14,266 bases of DNA, from positions 1 to 14,266 of the forward strand of contig CAQTPN010000008.1 in the NCBI GenBank assembly GCA_948888345.1, written 5' to 3'. This DNA comes from an uncultured bacterium (GTDB lineage Bacteria; Cyanobacteriota; Vampirovibrionia; Gastranaerophilales; Gastranaerophilaceae). The position numbers and the translations under genes are program-made. Below the pieces are notes generated by a model. That model did not search any database. It worked only from the letters and a program-made list of their open reading frames with translations, and had not been told where the DNA came from. This document shows, piece by piece, positions 1 through 5,984 of the stretch. Positions within the stretch are counted from its first letter, which is position 1; every line of letters begins with the position of its first letter.

Positions 1-36
1 ACAAGCTTTTTAGGTTTATTTTAATACTTTTCGTTA

Positions 37-64
37 TGTAATTATAATGTATATTATGTAAATT
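37..64 (+). other. dif: Candidate chromosomal dif site (XerC/XerD recombination site)
   Basis: The 28 bp have dif architecture: an 11-bp left arm (37-47), a 6-bp centre TGTATA (48-53) and an 11-bp right arm TTATGTAAATT (54-64). The 16-mer ATAATGTATATTATGT at 44-59 is identical to the core of the E. coli dif site as I remember it. The right (XerD-side) arm differs from the B. subtilis arm TTATGTAAACT at one base. The left arm is less conserved, as is usual for XerC arms. It is intergenic. In the cell such a site resolves chromosome dimers at the replication terminus, or serves integrative elements that use Xer. No xerC or xerD gene is visible here. The comparison rests on recalled sequences. 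Confidence 0.65.
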
Positions 65-215
65 AACGCAAAAAATATAAAAAAGGTATAAATTTAGCGG
101 AAAAATATCTAACTTTCCTTAAAACGCCTTGTAACTTTTGTAGTATTTAAATATAAAACCTGCTTATTATTAATATTAAACTTTATAGCCTTTTAATAAT
201 AAATACCGTCCGGCT

Positions 216-228
216 ATTCCTGTGGAAT
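216..228. promoter_or_regulatory. Short perfect palindrome upstream of the response regulator
   Basis: ATTCC-TGT-GGAAT is a perfect 5-bp inverted repeat with a 3-bp centre, 57 bp before the response-regulator start codon. NarL/FixJ-type regulators often bind small inverted repeats as dimers, so an autoregulatory operator is possible. That role is inferred. A 13-bp palindrome alone is weak evidence. Confidence 0.25.
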
Positions 229-285
229 GAATTTATATATTTTATTTAATAAACTGGGTTAAAAATAAAAAACTATGGAGAAAAA

Positions 286-987
286 ATGTATAATTCAATT
301 CAAGAAAAACCAGTGCAGGAAAAAACAAAAATAAGAATTTTACTTGCAGATGATCATAAATTAATAAGGGTAGGGCTTAAAAGCTTGTTTACAAAATTTG
401 AAGATATGACTGTAGTGTCTGAAGCTGAATGCGGCAAGGATGCGGTAGAAAAAATTAAGGCACAGCATCCTGATGTTGCAATTTTAGATTTAATTTTAGG
501 CGATATAACTGGAATTGATGTTATTAAGCGTATTGCAGATGAGTCTTTGGATACAAAATTTATTATTTTAACATCACATATAAAAGATACGGATGTGACC
601 GAATCTCTTAAGGCCGGGGTAAGTGCCTATGTTTTAAAGGATATAAACAGTGAAGCACTTGTTATGATTGTACGTACAATTAATGAAGGGGCCATGTGGA
701 TTGACCCCAAAGCGGCTGATGTATTAAGAAATGTTCAAAATTCAGGAGTATTGCCTCAAAAAACAACAAGCAGGGCGAATTTCAAAGCCAGACATTCAAA
801 TTTAACTGAAAGAGAATATGAGGTGCTAAAACTTGTAGTAGATGGAAAATCTAACCTTGAAATCGCAAAAATTCTAAATATCAGCGAGCATACATCAAAA
901 GCGCATGTGTGCAATATAATTCAAAAATTACTTGTGGATGACAGAACTCAAGCCGCAGTGAAGGCGATAAAAGAGGGACTTGTATAA
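286..987 (+). CDS. NarL/FixJ-family DNA-binding response regulator
   Basis: This is a 233-residue two-component response regulator. The receiver domain spans roughly residues 15-135. It shows the acidic pair D22-D23, the probable phospho-acceptor D68 (in ILDLILGD), the switch threonine T96 and the conserved lysine K118. A LuxR-type helix-turn-helix lies at about 170-230 (LTEREYEVLKLVVDGKSN, then NISEHTSKAHV). The length is normal for the family. The start is supported by GGAG at 277-280, five bases before the ATG. Phosphorylation of D68 should promote dimerisation and DNA binding. No histidine kinase lies next to it, so the partner and regulon are unknown. A small palindrome at 216-228 and the repeated inverted motifs at 1061-1162 are possible binding sites, but this is speculation. 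Residues 1-14 are a short polar extension before the receiver domain. Confidence 0.93.
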   Translation: MYNSIQEKPVQEKTKIRILLADDHKLIRVGLKSLFTKFEDMTVVSEAECGKDAVEKIKAQHPDVAILDLILGDITGIDVIKRIADESLDTKFIILTSHIKDTDVTESLKAGVSAYVLKDINSEALVMIVRTINEGAMWIDPKAADVLRNVQNSGVLPQKTTSRANFKARHSNLTEREYEVLKLVVDGKSNLEIAKILNISEHTSKAHVCNIIQKLLVDDRTQAAVKAIKEGLV

Positions 988-1060
988 ATTTTATACGTTA
1001 AATATTTATTGGATATTATCAGTACATTTCGAAAAGATTAATAATTAAATTGAGATATAA

Positions 1061-1162
1061 ATTATTATCAATATAAATCTATTAGTAATATATTGATAAA
1101 AATAAAAATAAATCAATTGATTATTATCAATATATTTCTTTACGATATGTATTGATAATAAT
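1061..1162. repeat. Duplicated AT-rich unit with conserved inverted arms (four TTGATAA cores)
   Basis: Two 43-bp copies, 1061-1103 and 1120-1162 (59-bp period), agree at 34 of 43 positions by eye. Each copy is an inverted repeat. The cores TTATCAA at 1065-1071 and 1124-1130 face TTGATAA at 1093-1099 and 1152-1158. In the second copy the arms ATTATTATCAATA (1120-1132) and TATTGATAATAAT (1150-1162) match perfectly over 13 bp. Most mismatches between copies fall in the central spacers, while the arms are kept. A separate 12-bp palindrome, AATCAATTGATT, sits between them at 1111-1122. The array ends about 31 bp upstream of a predicted promoter, so it could be an operator array. It could also form RNA hairpins downstream of the response regulator. 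Function is unknown. Confidence 0.6.
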
Positions 1163-1192
1163 TTTAAATCTACTCAAAATGAATTAACAAAT

Positions 1193-1221
1193 TTTGCAAA
1201 AAATTTAAAAACAATTATAAT
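1193..1221 (+). promoter_or_regulatory. Predicted sigma70-like promoter for the 1225-1449 element
   Basis: A perfect -10 hexamer TATAAT (1216-1221) follows TTTGCA (1193-1198, four of six matches to TTGACA) with a 17-bp spacer. Transcription would start near 1228, at the left edge of the folded element, with AAAGG at its very 5' end. The AT-rich background makes chance -10 boxes common, but the fit between start point and element boundary is good. Confidence 0.4.
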
Positions 1222-1224
1222 ATT

Positions 1225-1449
1225 TTTAAAGGTTACAAAAAATAATGAGAGTTTTTTCTTTCATTATTTTCCGCATTTTATGCGCTTATTTACGGCGCGC
1301 ATGCAGACAATTATCACGCTGTGCGGAAAAATCGGTTACAAAATCAGCACCCTTGAAAGTTGTTTATTCGTAAAATATACTGATAATGCGGCATAGAAGC
1401 ATATGCCGCGCCGATTTTTGCCAAAAATACCCTATAAATAACCTTTAAA
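1225..1449 (+). ncRNA. Candidate structured RNA element with paired ends (unrecognised)
   Basis: Visible pairings are: P0, TTTAAAGGTTA (1225-1235) with TAACCTTTAAA (1439-1449), 11 bp perfect; P1, AATAATGA (1241-1248) with TCATTATT (1261-1268); P2, TTCCGCA (1269-1275) with TGCGGAA (1322-1328), enclosing ATGCGC (1280-1285) with GCGCAT (1297-1302); P3, AAATCGG (1329-1335) with CCGATTT (1411-1417), enclosing ATCAG (1343-1347) with CTGAT (1380-1384) and GCGGCATA (1388-1395) with TATGCCGC (1402-1409). P1, P2 and P3 abut without gaps, as in a multi-helix junction closed by P0. The stretch 1271-1420 is richer in G+C than its flanks. I see no signature of 6S RNA, tmRNA, RNase P or SRP RNA. Strand is inferred from the promoter at 1193-1221. 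A DNA element or a small mRNA are alternatives. Confidence 0.4.
1245..1373 (+). CDS. Possible 42-residue basic, hydrophobic small protein
   Basis: An ATG at 1245 opens a 42-codon frame ending at TAA 1371-1373. The product starts with a hydrophobic stretch (residues 3-16, VFSFIIFRILCAYL), followed by an Arg/Lys-rich region with cysteines (RRACRQLSRCAEK, then SVTKSAPLK). A possible ribosome-binding site AAAGG (1228-1232) lies 12 bases upstream, which is long. Both that site and the start codon fall inside predicted stems P0 and P1 of the surrounding element. Hydrophobic then basic small proteins behind fold-back leaders recall type I toxins, but I recognise no family. A frame this short can arise by chance in a G+C-richer patch, and the arginine codons are unlike those of the neighbours. 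Confidence 0.2.
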   Translation: MRVFSFIIFRILCAYLRRACRQLSRCAEKSVTKSAPLKVVYS

Positions 1450-1463
1450 GGGGTAATTTAACA

Positions 1464-1498
1464 AAAATGCCCGTCAATATTGAATTTACGGGCATTTT
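1464..1498 (-). terminator. Intrinsic terminator of the glucan-synthase-like gene, possibly bidirectional
   Basis: AAAATGCCCGT (1464-1474) and ACGGGCATTTT (1488-1498) form a perfect 11-bp stem around a 13-nt loop. On the minus strand the stem runs into a T-run (ATTTTTG), 35-69 bases past the stop codon at 1533-1535. On the plus strand it ends in ATTTT, so it could also stop transcription leaving the 1225-1449 element. A small hairpin, GCTGT/ACAGC (1517-1531), lies between it and the stop codon. Confidence 0.85.
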
Positions 1499-1532
1499 AA
1501 GTCAAAAAGGGTGAAAGCTGTATATAACAGCC

Positions 1533-4349
1533 TTATGCTATTTTATTAAAGCAGGCAGCAAATTTATTATTTGCTAAATTAATTGATGAAGAGCCTTGAG
1601 AAGGAACTGCTGCCTGAGTTGTGGCCATCGGGGCTGCCGGCTGCTGAGGCTGAACCTGCATTTGCATTGGAGCGGGCGGCGGAGGCGGAGGTGTCTGTTC
1701 AATTGGTGCTTGAGGCGGGGCAGAAGGAGCTTCTTGTACGGCTTTATTTTTCTTATTGCTGTGGATAATACCTGCAGCAACTGCACCAACCGCTGCAACA
1801 CCTGCAAGGGCTGCCAGCACACGTTTATCCTTCAAGCCTTCCTTAAGTCTGTTCATGATACCGGCTGTATTTTTGGTTGCATTAGCATTATCTTGTACTG
1901 CTTCACCAATTGGCTTAAATTCTATACCGCTGGTGTTTAATATTTGAGTTTTAGGATCAACTGCATTTGGCATAACCATTGTTTTAACGTAATCGATGCC
2001 GCTTGGTACTCCACTAGGACGGAGTGCACCATTGCCAAGCCAAGTAGTATCCATTTTCTTTTGATTTTCAAATATTAATTTATCAACATCAGTTCCGATA
2101 TTTTGAACCTTAGCCTGCATTGCGTCAGATAATTCTTTAGCAAGAATATCTTCCTTGAGCTGAATTATCAACTCTTTGTAATCTTCTGATTCTTTTACTT
2201 TATTGGCTACAATACCGCCAAGATGTTCAGCATCTACACGCTGAGTATATTCGGTTTTGATTTTTTCAGCAATAGCGTTATATTTTTTAGCAAAGTCTAT
2301 AAACAAGTTTTCATCAATTGCTGAAAATTCATTTTTAACAGATTGTTTCAAAGCTTCATCGCCATCTACAAAAGCGGTCTTTATATCATCAATAACGCTA
2401 TCCATCATATCAAATTCATGGATTGTTTTATACGCATTTGCCATAGCAGCTTCTGCCGGATTTCTCGGGTCAAAATTCTTCTGGGCTAATCCTTGAGTAT
2501 TTGTGGTAATCGGAGTTGAAAAATACTTGGCTCCTTCCCACTCCGTTAATTCACAGGGTGCAAATTTTGATGGCACAAGTGTAGCATCAGCAGCACTGGC
2601 AAGAGCAAGACCCGGAGTAAAACCATTAATAAATACCGCTCTTCCTTTTAAATTAGGATTTTCATTAATTTTTTTCATTGCATCTTTAATAATAGCTGTC
2701 TCTGGATGATTTGCATCAAGAGCACCACCCATAATTAAAACTGCATTTTTACCTTCTTCGGTTTTAGCAAATTGTTCAAATGCTTTAATGCTTATAGGGA
2801 AGCCTTTTTGGGTATCGCCCCTGCCCCAGTGTACAAAAAGAGGAACATCTTTACCATTTTCAAGCATTTGAGCATATTTTGGATCAATATTTCCAATTAA
2901 AGAGAATTTTCTGTCTGCACCGCCTGCAATCAAGCGAGAATCATTAATATCTCCGTTAAATCTTTTTAAAAGGTTTATTTTATTTGCCTTTTTAGTATCA
3001 AGCATGCTTTCATAACTTAAATTACCTTGAGCATCATGAGCATAAACTTTAAACGGTTCAAATGGGTCATATTTTTTGCCGCTAATACTTGTTGCGTCCA
3101 CAATTCTTTGGTTAAATGCACCAAATAAGCTTGGAAACGGCAGTTCATGGGAAACAGCAGGATCGGAAAAACCATTTAATATGCCACCGGCTTTGCCTGA
3201 AGCGTATAATGCTTTCCATGGCTCATGAAGCCCCGGAGACACATTTGGATTTTTTGCCACAGCCTCAGCGTAACCATCTGAAACGGTTCGAACTGATGTT
3301 ACAAAACCTTCATCCAGATAGTGCAATGGAATTAAATTTGGATTAACATTCTTTCCCGGAGTGCTCTCTAAAGTATACGGTATAAACTGTTTAAAATATT
3401 CTTCTGATTTACCTTCTTTTAAGGCTGTAAAGTAATTTTGGTCGTTCCAAACTTTGTTTATATCTTCTTTGCTTGCAAAGTCTGCAAACATATTTTGTGC
3501 AGAAGTTTCATAACAGTATCCGGGACCCATATTATGGAATATATCTGATATTTTTACACCCTTGTAATATGTATCACCATCTCTGAGAGATTTTTGCGCC
3601 ATATATCCCGGAACAAAGGAGGTTTGCGCATCGGAACAAATAATGGTTTCAGGGTTAAAGCCGGCTTTTTCTAATGCAGGAAGGGTTTCAACAAAAGCTT
3701 TTGATGCTTGAGCATAGCTATCGCCCTTGAATTGATCCGTAATAGCTTTTCTGTTTGATGAATAAGCATAGCTTCCATCCGCATAAGCTTCCTTCATTCT
3801 GGCTGTGGCATCTGTATAAACCATATACATATCAAGATCTTTGCCAAAATCACCTTTTACTTTATAAAGAGTAACAGGAAAATCATCGGCTCCAAATTGC
3901 ATTTGTTTTGCAGCACCGGGAATTTCTTCTAACTCCCAGTGGTCTTTGCCTTTTATATAAACAGGTTTGTTATCAATTTTTCTGACAGAAACAGAACCGG
4001 TAGGGTCACCTGTAGTTTTATCATATTCAATTTCACCATTGTAGTATGGCATAAATATGGCATTTCTTAAGCCGGGCGGGTTTTCACCTACAACAGCTTT
4101 AATCCACTCCGCCATTTCTTTATAGTCATTTGCAACAGTTGCAACGCCGCCTTTTTTCATAAATGGCGGCACTTCTGAAACAAAGTGTGCAACTTGATTT
4201 TTATTCTTTGCTCCGCCAAATGTGATACTTGCATAAGGCATCCTTGCTTTAGATGAAGATTTCATAGATGCAGCATTTATACTTTTGTTTACTGCAGCAC
4301 TTTTTTGCATGGAATACCCGGGCTGGGTTTGTACGGCACTAATTCTCAT
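1533..4349 (-). CDS. Starch/glycogen synthase-like glycosyltransferase (GT5) with C-terminal membrane anchor
   Basis: This 938-residue protein is about twice the usual GlgA length (near 480). The N-terminal tract (1-46) is Ser/Ala/Lys-rich and ends in ITFGG. A GT5-like domain follows: VSEVPPFMKKGG (57-68, matching the KTGGL glucose-nucleotide site), ICSDAQTSFVPGY, FHN with H272, GRGDTQKGF with R510 and K515, and SKFAPCELTEWEG near 594-606. These fit a GT-B enzyme adding ADP- or UDP-glucose to an alpha-glucan. The family motif FEPCGL reads FAPCEL here, so the Glu equivalent to E. coli GlgA Glu377 is Ala597, and activity is uncertain. After a charged region come a probable transmembrane segment (844-862), a lysine cluster and a proline/glutamine-rich tail (about 874-908). 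The start is supported by AGGA, seven bases before the ATG. It lies alone, downstream of and co-directional with the flavodiiron gene, 173 bp apart. No glg partner is seen. Confidence 0.75.
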   Translation of the reverse strand: MRISAVQTQPGYSMQKSAAVNKSINAASMKSSSKARMPYASITFGGAKNKNQVAHFVSEVPPFMKKGGVATVANDYKEMAEWIKAVVGENPPGLRNAIFMPYYNGEIEYDKTTGDPTGSVSVRKIDNKPVYIKGKDHWELEEIPGAAKQMQFGADDFPVTLYKVKGDFGKDLDMYMVYTDATARMKEAYADGSYAYSSNRKAITDQFKGDSYAQASKAFVETLPALEKAGFNPETIICSDAQTSFVPGYMAQKSLRDGDTYYKGVKISDIFHNMGPGYCYETSAQNMFADFASKEDINKVWNDQNYFTALKEGKSEEYFKQFIPYTLESTPGKNVNPNLIPLHYLDEGFVTSVRTVSDGYAEAVAKNPNVSPGLHEPWKALYASGKAGGILNGFSDPAVSHELPFPSLFGAFNQRIVDATSISGKKYDPFEPFKVYAHDAQGNLSYESMLDTKKANKINLLKRFNGDINDSRLIAGGADRKFSLIGNIDPKYAQMLENGKDVPLFVHWGRGDTQKGFPISIKAFEQFAKTEEGKNAVLIMGGALDANHPETAIIKDAMKKINENPNLKGRAVFINGFTPGLALASAADATLVPSKFAPCELTEWEGAKYFSTPITTNTQGLAQKNFDPRNPAEAAMANAYKTIHEFDMMDSVIDDIKTAFVDGDEALKQSVKNEFSAIDENLFIDFAKKYNAIAEKIKTEYTQRVDAEHLGGIVANKVKESEDYKELIIQLKEDILAKELSDAMQAKVQNIGTDVDKLIFENQKKMDTTWLGNGALRPSGVPSGIDYVKTMVMPNAVDPKTQILNTSGIEFKPIGEAVQDNANATKNTAGIMNRLKEGLKDKRVLAALAGVAAVGAVAAGIIHSNKKNKAVQEAPSAPPQAPIEQTPPPPPPAPMQMQVQPQQPAAPMATTQAAVPSQGSSSINLANNKFAACFNKIA

Positions 4350-4358
4350 ATTTTTTTC

Positions 4359-4382
4359 CTAACAACACTACTAACAACACTA
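4359..4382 (-). repeat. Perfect 12-bp tandem repeat in the leader of the GT5 gene
   Basis: CTAACAACACTA occurs twice head to tail (4359-4370 and 4371-4382). In the mRNA sense this is TAGTGTTGTTAG twice, and the end of the second copy supplies the TAG of the Shine-Dalgarno stretch TAGGA just before the start codon. It could be a protein or small-RNA target, or a slippage product that tunes translation. No function can be shown. Confidence 0.7.
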
Positions 4383-4402
4383 AATTTTGGTCGTCCAAAT
4401 TT
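4382..4402. promoter_or_regulatory. Imperfect inverted repeat upstream of the GT5 gene
   Basis: AAATTTTGG (4382-4390) faces CCAAATTT (4395-4402) across TCGT. The arms differ only by one extra T. It abuts the 12-bp tandem repeat, 33-53 bp before the start codon. It may be an operator or a leader hairpin. I could not place a convincing promoter for this gene in 4403-4522. Confidence 0.35.
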
Positions 4403-4522
4403 AATAAAACATCTGAATTTTATTTTTTGCTATTTAAATTTGTAAAATATTGTAAATTTTTATTAAATTTTGGTTAAACGATATATTTTATGCACCTTTC
4501 GGGCAATAAGGAGGCAGACCGG

Positions 4523-5707
4523 TTAAACCAGCCCGGCCTCTTTATGAGCTTCATAAACAGCTTGTGCCATATCATCAAGAAGTTTATAATCAGCTTCTTT
4601 TGGCTTGCCTTTAACAAGAACAGGTTCAATTACCTGAACTTTAAGACCTGATAACATTTCGCCTAATTTGCCGAACAAGTTTCCGCCCCAGCCGTAAGAG
4701 CCTATAAATGAGGCAAATTTAGCTTTTGGCTTTAAAAGATTTGCAATGTAGGCAACATTTGCTATTGCGGGGTGCGGAGAAGCCAGAACCATTGAACCGC
4801 CAAGAATAACCGTGGCTGCATCAACAAGATTCATTGCTATATCACCCAAATCGCCGTCTACAACATCAAAGCATGCTGTTTTTATACCTTTATTTTCAAG
4901 CTTTTCTTTTAAATAAAATGCCATATCTTCAACACTTTTATACATTGAAACATAAGGAATTATAACAAGATTTTTCGGGGTATCATCCGTCCAATCGGCA
5001 TAAAGATTGAGAATAAATTCAGGCTTGTCATGTAATGGGCCATGACTTGGTAAAATCATTTTCGGATTAATTTCTTTAATCATGCCGACATATTTTTTAC
5101 ACATTGGTTTAAACGGCATCATAATTTCTGCATAGTACCTTTTTGCAGATGATACAAGGGTTTCATCGTTTTTAGAATACAGTTCTTCAAACGGAAGATG
5201 GGCACCCAGAAAATCACATGTAAAAAGGAAATTATCCTCAATCAGATGAGTAAACATAGTGTCCGGCCAATGCACCCCGGGGGCCAAAATGAATTTAAGA
5301 GTTTTATCCCCCAAAGATAAAGTATCGCTGTCTTTTACAGTTAAGAATTTATCTTCATCAATAAGAAGCATTTCCTTTATATTGTTTTTGCAAACTGCAT
5401 TTGTAACAATTTTTGCATCAGGAAATTTTTCAACAAGTAATGGTAAAGTGCCTGAATGGTCCTGTTCACCGTGGTTTGCAATAATGTAATCAATATTTTT
5501 AATTCCGTTATCATCCAAATTTTTAAGATATTCTTCACTGAAGGGCGGATACATAGTATCAATTATCGCTGTTTTTTCGGTGCCTTTTATCAAATAGGAA
5601 TTATAAGTTGTTCCATGCTCCAATGGAATCAATTCGTCAAAAATTACTCTATCGGCATCGTTCAAGCCGCAATAGTAAATATTTTCTTTTATTTCTTTAA
5701 ATTTCAT
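4523..5707 (-). CDS. Class A flavodiiron protein (oxygen and/or NO reductase)
   Basis: This 394-residue protein has the two-domain FprA layout. The metallo-beta-lactamase-like domain (about 1-245) carries the diiron ligands H79, E81, D83, H84 (motif HGEQDHSG), H146 (GVHWPDT), D165 (TCDFLGAH) and H222 (PSHGPLH). All expected positions are present. A flavodoxin domain follows (about 248-394), with an FMN-loop-like segment, YVSMYKS, near 253-259. No rubredoxin or flavin-reductase extension is attached, so electrons must come from a separate rubredoxin or similar donor. Class A enzymes reduce O2 to water and/or NO to N2O in the cytoplasm of anaerobes. The sequence does not tell which is preferred. 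The start is supported by GAGG at 5715-5718, seven bases from the ATG. It appears monocistronic. TTGAGA and TATCAA, 18 bp apart, are a weak promoter candidate upstream. Confidence 0.95.
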   Translation of the reverse strand: MKFKEIKENIYYCGLNDADRVIFDELIPLEHGTTYNSYLIKGTEKTAIIDTMYPPFSEEYLKNLDDNGIKNIDYIIANHGEQDHSGTLPLLVEKFPDAKIVTNAVCKNNIKEMLLIDEDKFLTVKDSDTLSLGDKTLKFILAPGVHWPDTMFTHLIEDNFLFTCDFLGAHLPFEELYSKNDETLVSSAKRYYAEIMMPFKPMCKKYVGMIKEINPKMILPSHGPLHDKPEFILNLYADWTDDTPKNLVIIPYVSMYKSVEDMAFYLKEKLENKGIKTACFDVVDGDLGDIAMNLVDAATVILGGSMVLASPHPAIANVAYIANLLKPKAKFASFIGSYGWGGNLFGKLGEMLSGLKVQVIEPVLVKGKPKEADYKLLDDMAQAVYEAHKEAGLV

Positions 5708-5799
5708 GACAAAACCTCATCAAAAATATTCCATTTGATAATTTAGCACAAAAATTTTTCTCAATGAAATTTAAGCATTTTTTACCGAAAAATCTAATA

Positions 5800-5821
5800 C
5801 CTTGAAGGATAATCCTTAAGG
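5800..5821. promoter_or_regulatory. 22-bp near-perfect palindrome between the flavodiiron and tRNA genes
   Basis: AAGGAT-A-ATCCTT (5805-5817) is a perfect 13-bp palindrome, flanked by CCTT (5800-5803) and AAGG (5818-5821) with one spacer base on one side only. It lies 93-115 bp upstream of the flavodiiron start and 31 bp beyond the 3' end of tRNA-Thr. It could be an operator for the flavodiiron gene or part of the tRNA 3' region. No T-run follows directly, so a classical terminator is unlikely. Confidence 0.35.
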
Positions 5822-5851
5822 GCAGAACGAATTTCCATGCTAAAAAATAAA

Positions 5852-5924
5852 AGCCGATAAAGGGACTCGAACCCTTGACCTACTCATTACGAATGAGCCG
5901 CTCTACCAACTGAGCTATATCGGC
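5852..5924 (-). tRNA. tRNA-Thr (anticodon CGU)
   Basis: A 73-nt cloverleaf reads on the minus strand. The acceptor stem GCCGATA/TATCGGC is fully paired. The D arm is GCTC-AGTTGGTA-GAGC, the anticodon arm GCTCA-TTCGTAA-TGAGT with anticodon CGT (plus-strand bases 5889-5891), the variable loop AGGTC, and the T arm AAGGG-TTCGAGT-CCCTT. The discriminator is T (5852). CCA is not encoded. It reads ACG codons. A T-rich run (TTTATTTTTT) follows the 3' end and may help end transcription, but no strong hairpin sits directly before it. Confidence 0.97.
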
Positions 5925-5934
5925 ATACACAGGT

Positions 5935-5963
5935 ATTATATTACAAAATTTAAAAATTGTTTA
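5935..5963 (-). promoter_or_regulatory. Predicted promoter of tRNA-Thr
   Basis: On the minus strand, TAAACA (5958-5963, four of six) and a perfect TATAAT (5935-5940) are 17 bp apart. Transcription would start near 5928, about four bases before the mature tRNA. Its -35 box overlaps that of the divergent trp promoter. Confidence 0.5.
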
Positions 5964-5984
5964 AAAAAATTTTTGATGTATAAT
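5957..5984 (+). promoter_or_regulatory. Predicted promoter of the trp operon
   Basis: TTGTTT (5957-5962) and a perfect TATAAT (5979-5984) are separated by 16 bp. The predicted start near 5991 gives a leader of about 20 nt before trpE, just enough for the GGAG ribosome-binding site. No leader ORF with Trp codons, T-box stem or terminator/antiterminator pair fits in this space. The whole region back to the tRNA was read and none was found. Confidence 0.5.

Noticed and set aside
164..202. 10-bp inverted repeat TTATTATTAA/TTAATAATAA upstream of the response regulator
   Set aside because: The arms contain only A and T in very AT-rich DNA and are 19 bp apart, so chance is likely.
1225..1449. Retron msr-msd or MITE interpretation of the folded element
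   Set aside because: No reverse transcriptase gene lies nearby, and no target-site duplication is visible outside the 11-bp end repeats.
1444..1455. 12-mer TTTAAAGGGGTA shared with the minus strand just upstream of hydG (about 13986-13997)
   Set aside because: One shared 12-mer of simple composition at two unrelated positions is not enough to claim a common regulatory motif.
1596..1940. Plus-strand open frames antisense to the 3' part of the GT5 gene
   Set aside because: They mirror the proline/alanine-rich tail and membrane segment in other frames and have no ribosome-binding site or recognisable domains.
4511..4540. Hairpin GAGGC/GCCTC overlapping the flavodiiron stop codon as a terminator
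   Set aside because: The stem is interrupted and no T-run follows, so it does not meet intrinsic terminator criteria.
5456..5746. 96-codon plus-strand frame opposite the flavodiiron gene start
   Set aside because: It is a shadow of a well-conserved coding region. No motif or ribosome-binding site was seen.
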